This document shows, piece after piece, positions 25,854 through 37,681 of a stretch of DNA of 64,000 nucleotides. Each line of letters opens with the position of its first letter. The stretch's first letter is position 1. Source of the stretch: Phlebopus portentosus (Eukaryota > Basidiomycota > Agaricomycetes > Boletales > Boletinellaceae); contig JAYXKI010000005.1 in the NCBI GenBank assembly GCA_037892935.1, positions 2,356,001 to 2,420,000 of the forward strand, given 5' to 3'. The notes below the pieces were generated by a model, which was not told the DNA's origin, made no database searches, and saw only the letters and a list, made by a program, of their open reading frames with translations. The position numbers and the translations under genes were made by a program.

Positions 25854-25863
25854 TGTATATAAT
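25854..25863 (+). promoter_or_regulatory. TATA box of the GH127 gene
   Basis: gtgtatataatg lies about 40 bp before the ATG at 25901, a strong TATA-type core for a single-gene promoter. Confidence 0.55.
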
Positions 25864-25900
25864 GTTTTTATGTGGATAGCTTTCGTCAAGCGATTTTGCT

Positions 25901-28900
25901 ATGTTTGCGAAGTCTCATCTTGCTCTTGCCTTGGTGTTGGGATGTGTTGGACCTTCATTTGCACATTTTGGTCGTAAGTTGACTCTGACTGCGTAGAAGT
26001 AATGATGTGATGGTCTTTCACTTACGCTTTTTTTTACCAGTTGCAGCGAAGAAGTACTTGAACCTGCCTCTTGGAGCTATCAAGCCGTCTGGATGGCTGT
26101 TAGATCAAGTGCGCGTGAATGTTCATGAAATATTGATTCGGAAACTAAAACGCCCTTCACACAGCTTAACGTACAGATGAATGGTCTCTGGGGCCACGAA
26201 CATGAGTTTTATCATTAGTGCGTTGTCACATACTGTCAATCCGTGATTTGATTCTGATATTAGTGCCCCCGGGCCAGTGTTTCGCAAACTGACTGGCTGG
26301 GTAGGCGAGACCAGTTCTAATCGTGGTATCATCATGCTCAACTCCCCTCTTCTACGCAGGTGGTGACTCTTACTACTCCAACTTGGAAGAAGGTCTGTGA
26401 TTTTCAGAAGAACATGGCAGGCATTCTGATATTTGAAGCGGTCTAGCTGGAAGTTACTGGTTTGTACGTACTCTGCGTGCTGCAATTCACCTTCTTTTCT
26501 TGAACTCCTTTCTACACATCATATAGAATGCTATGGTCCCTGCTGCCGTACTCGTCGACTCCGCCGAAGTGCAATCTCAGACGCAATATTTTCTGGACTT
26601 CGTGCTAGATAACCAGGACGAGACTGGCTGGCTCGGCCCCGAAGTTTTTAATTCTAGGTTATTTACCTACTAGTGCTTTATGTTTATACTTCGAATGCTT
26701 ACTGTATTTACAGCAAGCCGCGCTTTCTCTGGGCTCGGTGCGTTTGCTGCAGTCGTCTTTTTGATAAACTTGATTTCGTGTTTTCTCAGGTATCCATACC
26801 TATTTGGCGCGATGCAGCTGGTGGAATATAACAATACACTCGCGGACCGTGTCATCCCGGCAGTCTATAAATTCGTAACGCTCGCGAACTCCATGATGAA
26901 GAACGGCGCAGGCCTTGAAGATTGGACTCGCACACGCTGGGAGGACTTCGTCATTGCTTTGCAATGGTATGTCGAAATCACAGAAACGTCCTTTCGACTT
27001 GGACTCAATTCGGATCTTGTAGGCTCTACGACTTTTATCCAAATGGGAACGAGGACTTGCTGATCGAGACAATGCAACTTCTGAAATGGACTGGCGATCC
27101 GTGGGAAGGTCCGATCTTATTTACTTATCTTATGCGTGATTCCTTTACTAAATCCCTGTATCTTCAGATGTCTTCGCAACCGAGGTATATCCTATCGTTC
27201 TAAACTAAGGCACATCTCTAAGTAGATAACTACAGAACTTCCCGACTACAGCAGTGGAGAATCTCCGTAATCCGTTTCCTGTATTGGTAGGTGTTTCATG
27301 TGTTATTGTCTGTTGTCGTGACCGCTGATGAGCCTGGTCTTAGACGTGGCACGGTGTTAATATGGCAGAGGGCTTGAAAGCTCTTCCTTCGACGTACAGG
27401 TTCACTCACAACCAGTCAGGTAAGGCGGATGCGCTTCGTTTCACTTTGATGCGCAATTCAAGTACGATCAAAAAGATCTCGACCGCGCGAGTGAAGGATG
27501 GGACGCACTCTTCCAATACCACGGCCGTCCTAGCGGAATATTTGCTGCAGATGAATATCTAGCGGGTCTCGGTGCCATTCGCGGGTACGTTTTAGGACAT
27601 CACGCCTTGTCGACTATGCTTATCACTCTATTTTGACCGTCAGAACCGAACTTTGTCTGGTTGTGGTGAGTACACGTGTATCTGCATGTTTGTCAAGATT
27701 AATCATGCAGTCAATCAGGAAACTATGTTTTCGTAAGAATTTTAGTAAGACAATGCGGACATGTTCTCAAGGACCTTCTTTAGTGGCTCGTATCTGTTCC
27801 AAGTCTCTGGAGACCTGAAATACGCCGATCGTGTAAGAGGCTGTGTTCTTTCATCTCTCGTACGGCGCTGAGTATCACCATGACAGGTGGAGAGAATAAC
27901 TTACAATGCACTGCCTGCAACACTCACCGGAGGTGCGTTGCTTTCATACTTCCCTGGATTTATCAGAATGATGACTTGAGTATCCTCAAGACATGTGGTC
28001 TCGGCAGTACCTGCAAGAGCAAAACCAGATTGCGGCCCAGAACATGGATCCGTGAGTTGAAGTGCTTTTTTATTGACCTTGTCTATCCTAAACACAAGCA
28101 GGAATCCGTTCCCCAATGATGGACCTTATTCCAACGTCTTTGGCCTGGAGGTATGTTTTACCTGCGGTGGAAGTGTGATGATTGCTAATGGTTAGCCTTG
28201 CAGCCCAACTATCCGTAAATACGTTTACTTTAGTCCTGCCTACGCTCGCTCTCACGTTATCTTAGATGCTGTACTGTCAATCATGGCCAGGGCTTCCCAA
28301 AATTCGTCACGAATTCGTTCGTCAAGACCAACGACGACGCCTCTTTGGTCCAAGTTTACCTCGGCCCTGTCGCTGTTCATACTGTCCTGGCGGGAGACAA
28401 CACGGTTTCTGTAGATGTTGATACTTTATATCCATTCAGCGACGCCGTCAATGTAGTGGTATCTGCGACCAAGGAGTTCACGTACCTTGTCCGCATTCCG
28501 AGTTGGGTCTCCGGAGCGACCGTTTCGGTTAACGGAGGTGCTACGAATGGCATCCAAGCTGATAACAGTGGACTGGCTGCGATCGACCTTCCTGCCGGAA
28601 ATTCAACCTTATCGTTGAACCTACCGTCGGAAATCACAATAGGTACGAGGCTTACAAGGCGAGGACTTGTGACGGATATTGATGAGACTTCTTGATATAA
28701 GAGAACCGTCCAAACAATTCCGTTGCGATACATCGCGGTCCACTTAACTATGCGTTTGATATCCCACGGAATCAGACTGTTCTCGCTCAGAACGCCAACG
28801 AATCTCGTGCTGTCGATCTTCAGTTCGAGGCAACCGCTCCATGGCAGTATGCGATCGATCCGACGACGCTGAAGTTCAACGCGGGAACGCCTCAGGGCGG

Positions 28901-29175
28901 ACAGCTGCCTTCGCCAATTTTCGATTCGGGACTCCCGCCGCTTAGCATTGACGCGACTGGGTGCTTAATTGAGTGGGCTGTTGCTGGTGATACATTCGCA
29001 AGTGATCCGCCGCAGAATGCGTCTTGCATTGGAAACACTACGACCATCAAGCTTATACCTCTCGGGGTGAGTTTGCATCTGAGATGCTTGCGTTGTGATT
29101 TGATTCACATTGCTTGTTCAGGCGACGAAGCTGCGGATCAGCGAGTTTCCTGTTTTTGACTCCGCAAATGTCTAA
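25901..29175 (+). CDS. Secreted GH127-type beta-L-arabinofuranosidase
   Basis: The product is a secreted glycosidase expected to release terminal beta-L-arabinofuranose from plant or glycoprotein side chains. Exon 1 encodes a signal peptide, MFAKSHLALALVLGCVGPSF. Many short introns interrupt the gene. Recognisable blocks in order are LPLGAIKPSGWLLDQ, MNGLWGHEHEFYHY, VLDNQDETGWLGPE, RYPYLFGAMQLVEYN, WEDFVIALQW, MAEGLKALPSTYRFTHNQS, WDALFQYHGRPSGIFAADEYL, then TELC at about 27645 (the Glu-x-Cys motif) and CCTVNHGQGFPKF at 28267 (the Cys-Cys motif). In the characterised bacterial enzyme HypBA1 such Glu and Cys residues bind zinc and one Cys is the nucleophile. The C-terminal beta-domains end RISEFPVFDSANV. 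The gene appears intact if the introns I read are used, for example 28642-28698. It is the left member of a glycosidase pair with the GH78 gene 650 bp downstream. Confidence 0.87.
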
Positions 29176-29770
29176 CGGGACTAGTAGAAGCTATCCGAGT
29201 ATGAATCACTAGTGAAGTAAGAGCGTGTCCGTCCCCCGTTAGTCACCCTTTCAATGCAATGTTTCTCCCAGGTATGTCCTTCTAGGACGGACGACGAAGA
29301 GAAATCTCGTGTCTTTGAATTGTTTCAAGCCGATCGTCGTCGGTTCCGATCTTGCGATGAGCTTGCCCATTGTACATCAACTGACTAACTCCAAGACGTC
29401 TAAGCGAGCGACTTACAAGCCTTCTCTGTGGAATTAACTGTCCGGTCCGGTCTTGTGATCATTCTATCGGACAGAAACTTCCCCTTCTTTATCGGTCCGG
29501 ACAAGGAGTCCATTTCAGAAGCTACAAAAGCAATTGCTCTTTTTTATTCACCATATATGTTCTCCGGACGGCCACGGAGTCGGTCAGAAGCACCCGGCAT
29601 ATTCCATCATACCTGCGTATTTCTCCTCCGCAGATTCAAGTTCTTCTAGTTTTCTCAAACTCATATGACCACAACTTCTCCAATTTCTTAGGAATAAGGC
29701 GTCATGGGAACAAGCAATGACGGTCCGTAACACCTTCAAATATTATTTCCGTCACGGGAGCAAAATATTC
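29176..29770. other. Intergenic region between the two glycosidase genes
   Basis: No gene is seen. Short duplicated words such as the cggtccgg/tccgga cluster at 29440-29580 might be regulatory, but nothing can be assigned. Confidence 0.4.
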
Positions 29771-29784
29771 AATTTATATATGAT
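29771..29784 (+). promoter_or_regulatory. TATA-like box of the GH78 gene
   Basis: aatttatatatgat lies about 45 bp before the ATG at 29827, in the same position as the box of the upstream GH127 gene. Confidence 0.5.
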
Positions 29785-29826
29785 GATGCGTCATTATTCA
29801 TACCAGCTGCTCGAGGAACCCTTACA

Positions 29827-32285
29827 ATGAGGCGACTAGTCCTCAGTGGTTTGCTCACGGCGACAGCTCTTGCGTCTGCACCAAAAGGCCCCTGGGATGC
29901 TTTCAATTATGCTCCCGAAAGTCGCTTGGTTCGGCCAACGGGCGTTTTTCAAGTGGTAGGATCTGTCAACAACGCGACGGAGCTCCTTTCTGAGACGGGA
30001 GCTGCGTCGATTACTGGCAACGGTTCGTGGCTTACCCTGACTTTGGGAAGGAGGTGCGACGACAGTAACGGATTTTGAGGCCTACTAAGGAGCGCAATAC
30101 AGGTCGGAGGATTGGTGTCTTTGACAATTGTTTCTCGCTCTTCTGAGAACAGCTCCCTGTCCCTGTCCTTCACGGAGTCTCCTTTATTTATCAGTCCCGT
30201 AACATCTGATGATTCAGTAAAGGCGGTGGCCAGCCAGAATTATGATGGCGTACTTCCGATCCCAGCTCCGCTATCCTCGGGTCTATGGACATCACCCAAA
30301 GAACGTTTACGAGGTGGATTCAGGTTCCTAACAATTGTCTCAAACGATCCTTCGACCGTTTCGATCAGCAACGTCTCTTGCTCAATCACGTTCTCACCTC
30401 ACATCGAGGATCTTCGTGATTATTCCGGCTATTTTTATGCGAAGGACCCTGCTTTTCACGATGAAGATTTCTTGACGAAAGTTTGGTATGCGGGAGCATA
30501 CACTTTGCAGACAAATGTACTGGCCGCAGATGAGGGGAGGTGGGCCCCGAATGTGCCTTCTCCAGGTAAGTTGATTTGCTTGTTTTTTACTGCTGATCCC
30601 CGAAGACTCAATTGTGTTCTAGGCTGGGCGAATAATGGGACGATTAGCATAGGAGGGCCCGTAGTCACAGATGGAGCGAAACGCGATAGGTAAGAAAGGT
30701 ACCACGAGTTCGCATGCCATTTGGCTCAAAATCAACTTCATCGTAGAAATATTTGGCCAGGTAGCACACACGCGACAGATCTAGGAAAAGAAACTATTAA
30801 TTGCGTTTGAATCCGTTTTACAGGAGATATGGGCATTGCCGTGCCCGTGCAGCTCGTATCGACAAACGATCTCATTCCGACAAAGAATTCCCTTGCGACA
30901 TTGTTCTCCCTCATGGATCCTACTACTGGTGGCCTGCCTTATTGTGGCCCACCATTGTGCACTATCGGAGACGTCGCTACCGCTGGGCTGATGAGCGACA
31001 CATACCATGCCTGGACTCTGATTGGTGTGCATACTTACTTCATTTACACTGGTGACAAGCCTTTTTTGCAAGACCTGTGGGCAAACTACGTGAGCGTGGC
31101 AAATCCATCCTTGTTCTAAGGAGTATTATTAATGCACCCGACTAGACAAAAGCCGTTCAATTCCTTGAGAACAAGGTACAGCCGTCGGGACTGTTCAACA
31201 TATCGAATAGGCCAGACTGGTCAGTGGTTACACGTGGGGGAGAGAATTCGGAGGGTAACGCACTCTATTACAAGGTCTAAGGTTCCTGGAGGCTCTGGTG
31301 TAAAAGTCTTACGTGTGAAAAATTCCAGGTATTGACGAACAGTGTCGAACTCGCGTCGTACCTCAATGAAACTGAGCTTGCCTCAGCTTGGGCCGCAAAT
31401 GCGACTGCACTGAAGACAACGTTTAATAATACCTTCTGGTCGGGAGAACTAGGGATGTACACGGACAATGCAACGACAACTTTTGTTCCTCAAGATGGGA
31501 ACTCACTGGCAGTTATTTTCAATCTCACGACTCCAGAACAGGCACAGTCGATCAGCACAGGGTTGACGAAGAACTGGAACGAGTTCGGAGCCGTTTCTCC
31601 TGAATCCCCGGATACAATTGCGCCATTTATCGGTGGTTTTGAGGTAGGACAGATGCTCATTGCGACTGATGGTTGTGTATTCAAGTTGATGATCTGTGTG
31701 CCCAGCTACAAGCTCATTTCATTTCCGGAAACGGAGAACGAGCTTTAGATTTCCTTCGACTGGAATGGGGATACATGCTTTACACAAACGTCAGTGTGCA
31801 GTCAACCTTGCTGGAAGGATATACGGCGAACGGGTCTGTCGGGTGAGTGACGAACCTTGCGCTATCCATAGCTGATGCTAAAATAATATAGTTATCGAGC
31901 AGCTCTTGGGTACGATTTCGATCACTCGTATACTTCCCATGCTCATGGTTGGAGCACTGGACCGACGTCTGCTCTGACGTTCTACGTCGTTGGTCTGCAG
32001 ATCACTGAGCCACAGGGCTCAGTTTGGACCCTGGCTCCACATTTCAGTGGTCTGTCAGCTGCCGAAGGTGGATTCACGACTGATCTTGGATGGTTTGGCG
32101 CTTCATGGGAAATCAAGGACGGGCGGGACATCACGCTAACAATTTCGACGCCATCAGGCACTCGCGGCACAGTTGACGTTCCCGCCAATATCGCGGAATT
32201 GTACGTCGACGAAGAGTTTATAAAACCTAGCGGAACGAAGATCTCTGTGACTGGCGGAAATCATACGGTGGTGGCTAGGATGTAG
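29827..32285 (+). CDS. Secreted GH78-type alpha-L-rhamnosidase
   Basis: The product is a secreted six-hairpin glycosidase, by similarity an alpha-L-rhamnosidase acting on rhamnogalacturonan or rhamnosylated plant compounds. The signal peptide is MRRLVLSGLLTATALASA. Then come a beta-rich N-terminal region, FRFLTIVSNDPSTVSISNVS, and the (alpha/alpha)6 catalytic domain: VWYAGAYTLQTNVL, DGAKRDRNIWPGDMGIA (the acidic RDRxxWPGD segment typical of GH78), LIGVHTYFIYTGD, FNISNRPDWSV, TTTFVPQDGNSLAVIFNL, ESPDTIAPFIGGFE, RLEWGYMLYTNVSVQSTLLE and SYTSHAHGWSTGPTSALTFY. A beta-domain closes the chain (EPQGSVWTLAPHFSGL) and it ends GGNHTVVARM. Several introns are present, for example near 30565-30620 and 31838-31890. 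It sits in tandem with the GH127 gene. An inverted-repeat element begins only 12 bp after the stop codon. Confidence 0.88.
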
Positions 32286-32296
32286 TTACTATCATG

Positions 32297-32931
32297 GAAC
32301 CCCTCTTTTCAATTCCGGCCTCCTGCACTACAACTCAATTCTGGCCTCCTGAACTACAACTCAATTCCGGCCCCCTGTACTATACAACTCAATTCCGGCC
32401 TCCTGTACTACAACTCAATGAATTTGCCTCGAAAAAAAATCTCTCAGGCTCAGTTTATAGTATGCTAACATGTATATTTAAGCAGAACAGTTTTATTTGT
32501 TTTTGTGAGCTCAGTATCTGTGAGGTGCCCCTCTTTTCAAATTCAGTCACAGAGCGTCACAACGGGCTGAGGAGAAAAGATGTACTGTATACACCTGACT
32601 TTCTCATTTGCTTTTTTGCTTGAAATTATTATATGCTGATACTATGCAATGAAGACAACATTTCTGTGGCCTTTTGAGACTGAGAAAGTAATATGGTGCA
32701 TTGTCCAGGACAATGGCATCATCGATGCAGTGACAAAGAGTGACACTTTGGCCTTGCGTTTCAATATTCAATCAATTTTAACGCACAATTGGATTTTTTT
32801 CACCAGGAAAAGCTGACGGCTGTTCTCCTACATGCAAATTATACTACCTGAATTTTTTTCAAGATGAGTTTAGCTGGTGTTGAGCCCACAACACGGATTT
32901 GAAAAGAGGGGGAACTTGAAAAGAGGGGTTC
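32297..32931. mobile_element. Putative MITE-like inverted-repeat element (635 bp)
   Basis: A 16-bp perfect inverted repeat bounds the region: gaacccctcttttcaa at 32297-32312 and its exact reverse complement at 32916-32931. Extra copies of the inner word occur inside, at 32528-32540 in the left orientation and at about 32898-32910 in the right orientation. The interior is AT-rich and has no transposase ORF. Four tandem 26-bp units lie against the left terminus. I could not find a clear target-site duplication, so the element type is open. Confidence 0.55.
32311..32416. repeat. 26-bp tandem repeat, four units
   Basis: Four units of 26, 26, 28 and 26 bp share the core aattccggcctcctg.actacaactc with few differences. 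They lie directly inside the left terminal repeat and just after the GH78 stop codon, so they are probably transcribed in its 3' UTR. Confidence 0.85.
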
Positions 32932-33808
32932 TATTGATAATATGCTTTGGCTTTGAACCGAACTTGCGAAGTACTAAATTTATAAAATCAGTAACAGTTA
33001 TGATCATTTCCCACAGTTCGATTTGGGGTGTAAAGTGCACGGTCCCGTGCTCCGCATCAACTGGGCGGGCGAGACGCGTCGCCTCATGAAAGCAAGAAAT
33101 CCTACTTCCACCTCCGACTACATGGTACCTGGTTGTGCACTTAACGTGTACGATGATTATGCATCACTCTGTATGCATATAAGATGATATGAAACGCCAT
33201 GCATAGCGCACGTGGCTTGATGGCTTCGGTTTTATCTAGCAGTGGTTCATCAGGACACAAGTTGAAGGTTACGTACTTGGTGGAGTTCTGCCATGACGAT
33301 CAACTACAGCAGACAGATATCTATTTGAACGTCCGGGATCTTCATCAGAGCAACGCAGAGATTGTATCTCACTAACTGGAGCTAGCCGCTTCCTTTGCAT
33401 CCTTCTGGCGCCCAAAGTCCCTCTTTCACGGAATGGCGGATCTTATGTTTGTATTTTCCGCACAGTTATTCCCTAAGTCTCTTCTTGCCGTCATAAGTAC
33501 TCTAACCTTTAGATGAAAGGGACCGACAGCTTCTCTATCAATAAACATGGATCTCCAGCGACAACTGTAACTCAATCAGTTCCCCTTTCCGCAAGAGGAT
33601 GTTCGTTTCCTGTTGCGACATCGTTTCCGAGTCTTTAACTCGTATGCCTCGCCATTACAACGGACATCATCTGTCACGAACCAGGCGAAACTTCTCAACT
33701 CGCGGATCCTGTTAAACCTCTAAAGACTTGGAGAAGTGCATGGACCCTATGTACCATGAATGATCAAATATGATCTCGGTCTCATCTATATTGCCGGCCC
33801 ACAGCTGG
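32932..33808. other. Intergenic region upstream of DUF6533 gene A
   Basis: No gene is seen. A TATA-like gtataaagg occurs at about 33809, some 75 bp before the next ATG. Confidence 0.45.
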
Positions 33809-33886
33809 TATAAAGGCTTAAAAATATGCCTCTACTTCCATTGCTTTTGAGTTCTCCGAAGCTTTAACAGTTTCCCTACTTCTCCG

Positions 33887-35602
33887 ATGGCGTTTATCGA
33901 CTGTACTGAGGGTGTTTGCGCTGAGTCTGGGATACTACATCAGTCAGTCAACGCCCTTTTTATTACGAGACTATTCTGTCGTAAGTACACTTCATCCTTG
34001 GCTTACCACTGGACCCATATACACGAGTTCCAGTGTCATCTCTGGTTCTCTTTCTTTACGATATCAGTAAGGCAGTTCTCTATTCTTGCGGAATGGAAGC
34101 TTACATGTTTTCTGACAATAGTTATTTCGATTGACCATGAAGTGTCTCTGATGTGGGTAAGTTTGATCGAGTATATTGTGATGACTCATACTTCTGATTA
34201 TCTGACGAACATCTGGTGGTTTACTAGCCATCAAGACTAAATCTAGGAAAAATCTTGTTCTTCCTGGTGAGACCCATCAGTCGTTATAAATGTTACAGCC
34301 ATGAATTGATTATTGGAAGATCCGATATTGTACACTTGGCACCCTCATGTAAGTACCTATTGGGCGTGTTACCGTCGTTTAACCTTACTTATGGTCTTGC
34401 CCTTTCCTTCAGTTTTGTAAACGTCGGTAAGATATTTCGAGTACTTCCGCATAAAGATAAGTGAATTGAAATGATTGGAAGTCCTGTTCTTAAAAGATCC
34501 GTCAGAAGAGGTCTGTCCTTTCTCTGTAGCATCCATGGATGCCGACGCTAATATCTATACAATTGACAGATGTAAGGTGCACATTGCTATTACCTCTGAG
34601 ACAAGCTGACTCTCGTTCCAGCTGTTTGTCGTTTGTAGTATCACCAAAAAAAAGAACGTGCTCACATATTTCTAGGTAACTCGTGGGCTTCGTTTCAATG
34701 GATTTCTGGCATAATCCTTTCCCTCATGACGGAGCGTGAGCATGGTTCGAACTTCTCAAGGAGACTAAAAGGTCACTAACTTATATATCTCAGTGACTCT
34801 TGAGCTTAGAGTCTATGCCATGTATGGGAAGAGCCGGGCAATTTTGACCTTGCTAGCCTTATCTACTGTCATAACAGTCACGTTTTGCTTGGTAAACGCA
34901 AGCCGCGTAATTCAAGAAGAGACGCGTAAGTGATTGGTCAAATAATGTTTACCATGATGATATCGGAGGCTAGCAATTTCTCGTTAGCATTGATGATACG
35001 CATTGGGCAGGATACTGTCATATGTGACGTTACTGGACTTCCTGCTCTTCATAAATCCTGGTGGATTCCCGCACTCTCTATGGAATTGATGCTGTTTGCG
35101 CTGGCTGCCTTCAAAGGGATTCAAACCCTCAAGAAACACGGCGCGGAAGGTCCTATAAGTCGGCTTTCCATCTTCCTCGTCAAGGACTCTGTGCTGTACT
35201 TTCTGTCGTAAGTCCTCAGTCGTTCCGAACAAGCTGAACTTATAGATCTCCTTTCTTTGCGACATTAGAGTCTTCGCTATTTACTTAGTTGCTCAGCTAT
35301 TTTGGATTTTCAAAAGTGTTCGGTTTTCCCTGGACTAGTTCATATTTTCGGATCTGTTCTGATAGCTCTGCATTTAGGTGGATTATATGGAGGTCCCCGT
35401 TGGCTTTACTTTCTGCATGGAGGGCATGATGAGCCAGAGGCTGCTTCTAAATATTCGCGCGCTAGCCACCGCACACGGTCACGATTCACATTCCGATAGA
35501 GAAAACATCGTCTTTCTTACGCCATCGCAAAGTCAGTCAGACAATGGTCGGACTCATAGCACAAGGATTACCATTTCGACGGTTGTCTCGGACTTTGCAT
35601 GA
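33887..35602 (+). CDS. DUF6533-family multi-pass membrane protein A
   Basis: Several short exons give a basidiomycete-specific membrane protein with about seven hydrophobic segments. The N-terminus MAFIDCTEGVCAESGILHQS leads after an intron (gtaagt at 33980) to a DUF6533-like start ending SIDHEVSLMW. Later exons carry LELRVYAMYGKSRAILTLLA, PALSMELMLFALAAFKGI, LSIFLVKDSVLYFL, and the last exon VPVGFTFCMEGMMSQRLLLN followed by a hydrophilic Ser/Thr tail. The pattern RVYAMY, the acidic residue after a membrane pair and the closing RLLLNIR are typical of this family, whose function is unknown. A TATA-like gtataaagg at 33809 supports the start. Individual intron borders in 34220-34800 are not certain. 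Confidence 0.75.
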
Positions 35603-36327
35603 AGGACTGGCTAAATTCGACGTGAATGGTCGGTGATTCTAACGATTGAGCGATTGAAGTGTCGTCGTTCCACATGCTTCCTGTATTTATATTACTTCCC
35701 TTACGTACGAGATCTTTATGCATTCAGGCCGTAATGCAGAAGCCCACTGTCATGATTTCCAGAGCTGATTTATGCTGGGAGCCCATTTCAGAACAATCTA
35801 CAAAATGGACAGACACGGTTGATGTCTACGAATGACGAGGGCGAATTTCAGCAGTGGTGAGTGGCCATGAATACTGAGAATCTGAATCTCTACCCTCCTC
35901 TTGCACGAAGCACGCTAGTCCCTTTGTCTTTGATCGGATGTGCCGTTTAGGGGTAGCCGAAGATGATTAACCAGAATTGACGCTCCTTGTCCTCAATCGT
36001 TAACTTTAAAGGCATCCCGCGGAATTCTAGAAGCTATGAAATACAAGAGCGAACTAAACAGGTGAATCGAGATCAGGAAACAGGTCCGTTTCCCGGTTCC
36101 TCTTTCACTTGCTCGGTATAGTAGTGAGACAAGAGCATATTATCAAATCTACATGCTAGACACTTTTTTAAGAATTTGCCATCTTACTGCAGTCTCTTCT
36201 TTCTTTCTCTCTATGAGACTCGGACCTCGGACACGTACCTTGCTAACTTATCCTTGCGATGCTGATGCTTGTGTGTGTTCCAAAATAGGACTTATGGAGG
36301 AAATAGACTAACGAAGTGTTTCAGATT
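35603..36327. other. Intergenic region, no gene seen
   Basis: Only short ORFs are present. It includes the 3' UTR of DUF6533 gene A. Confidence 0.4.
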
Positions 36328-36408
36328 TACCGAAGCAGGATTTAAGTCTACTAGAAAGAATATTTGGACTGCTACGTTTCAGATCAGCCAACGACGATTC
36401 GACTCTGA

Positions 36409-37008
36409 ATGCCGATGATGTTGTCTCAGAAGACACGCGCCGAGTTCGCTCGATGCACGCAGCAGACTTCTATGCACTCAAGTCGATGGAATAATGCATG
36501 GATGCATTTGTCTTTCGATCTTTTCGTCGAGGCGCAGACTCGCGCGTGGTACAGCTTACAACTATGGCCGCGCGCTAGGCACGACATGGATATGCATCGG
36601 ACTCCCGCGCTTACCGTCATGCGGCATAACATCGATCTACGTACTGCCAATAATAACGGAGAGCCGAGCGCCCCCTCCTCTTCTTCGGAATTTGCGCCCG
36701 TATCGGACGTCCAAAGTGTTGTAGTCATTGATTATATCGACTCGTCCAGCTGGAACGACCCGAATGCCATCTCGGGCTTGGAGCGGCGCGTGCGAGCGCA
36801 GACGGCGCATATACTCGGGATGCACCCTGGAGAGTATGGGTATGGTCGGAACGCGGTGTTCTTCATACTCGCTGTTGGGCAGAGCTGGCGGTTTGGCATG
36901 CGGGACGCGGATGGGTTCAAGTATACCAGCAATTGGCATAGCTCGATTGATAGCCTGGAAGCACGGAGGGACCTTCAGCGGTTAGTGGATTCGGTTGAGA
37001 GATTATGA
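36409..37008 (+). CDS. Hypothetical protein (GC-richer island, gene model uncertain)
   Basis: An ORF of 199 codons ends VERL. Its second half looks protein-like (VIDYIDSSSWNDPNAISGLE, GYGRNAVFFILAVGQSWRFG, MRDADGFKYTSNWHSSIDSL), and I do not recognise it. Just upstream and overlapping in another register, 36334-36494 is also open and protein-like: LPKQDLSLLERIFGLLRFRS, then a frame ending ADFYALKSME. The true gene may therefore begin before 36334 and use an intron between 36470 and 36660 to reach the final frame. Base composition is higher in G+C than on either side. Confidence 0.5.
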   Translation: MPMMLSQKTRAEFARCTQQTSMHSSRWNNAWMHLSFDLFVEAQTRAWYSLQLWPRARHDMDMHRTPALTVMRHNIDLRTANNNGEPSAPSSSSEFAPVSDVQSVVVIDYIDSSSWNDPNAISGLERRVRAQTAHILGMHPGEYGYGRNAVFFILAVGQSWRFGMRDADGFKYTSNWHSSIDSLEARRDLQRLVDSVERL

Positions 37009-37171
37009 CTTTTGTTTTTATGGGTGTGGGGGAGGGGATCTGGTGAATGGCGGTATCCTTACAAGGCCAAAAGTGAGTCTGATTCGTGATTCGAGGTTGT
37101 CTTAGTTGACTTGACTCGTTCTGTAGCTTGCGGTCCAGATTGATATGATGAGTGTATCTCAAATATGACGT

Positions 37172-37681
37172 TTATTCTTCGAGTCGACCGAGTCGACGAG
37201 GTTTCGTACCCGCCGGGGGGGGGGGGTTGGAATCGCAGATGTAAACGCGGTAGGCATCGTATGTATCATAGAAGTATTTCGTTTGTTCGTATTTCATGCA
37301 CGCACCGTTCAATTTATAACAAGTAATCCAGAGTCTTAACGCACTAGCAACATTCTGATTGATCCAGTTAAAGAGTTTCAAGGTTGCAGGAGACAGGCAG
37401 TGCTGAGAGCGACTGATCATCATGGATGGAAGAACTGTTGTATAGTAGCGTATAGCCCACTGGGGACGATTGAAAATCGGTTTCCCTTGTATGAACAAAG
37501 CGCTTCTCAGAGTGATTAGAACATCAAAAACTCTTCGTGCATCGAGATATCGGCGCAATATAAGAATAGGTATAGAATCTTTTCCCGTATATGACGGATC
37601 AGAAAGAATTTGTTGAAGAAACAAGTACTTCAGTGATGCCATCGACCAAATTAGAATAGGTAGACCTTCAGTCTCTTGCAA
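37172..37681 (-). CDS. Hypothetical ORF, 169 codons, weak
   Basis: This open frame has no domain that I recognise. It contains KLFNWINQNVASALRLW and ends in a Pro-rich tail encoded by a run of 12 G/C pairs at 37215-37226. Length alone is the main argument; no splice pattern or upstream box supports it. It may be chance. Confidence 0.25.
   Translation of the reverse strand: MQETEGLPILIWSMASLKYLFLQQILSDPSYTGKDSIPILILRRYLDARRVFDVLITLRSALFIQGKPIFNRPQWAIRYYTTVLPSMMISRSQHCLSPATLKLFNWINQNVASALRLWITCYKLNGACMKYEQTKYFYDTYDAYRVYICDSNPPPPAGTKPRRLGRLEE
37215..37226. repeat. Mononucleotide run G(12)
   Basis: Twelve consecutive G on the plus strand, prone to length error in sequencing or replication. Confidence 0.9.

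Noticed and set aside
34700..34790. ggttcgaac, resembling a tRNA B box
   Set aside because: It falls inside the DUF6533 gene A region and lacks an A box at the right distance.
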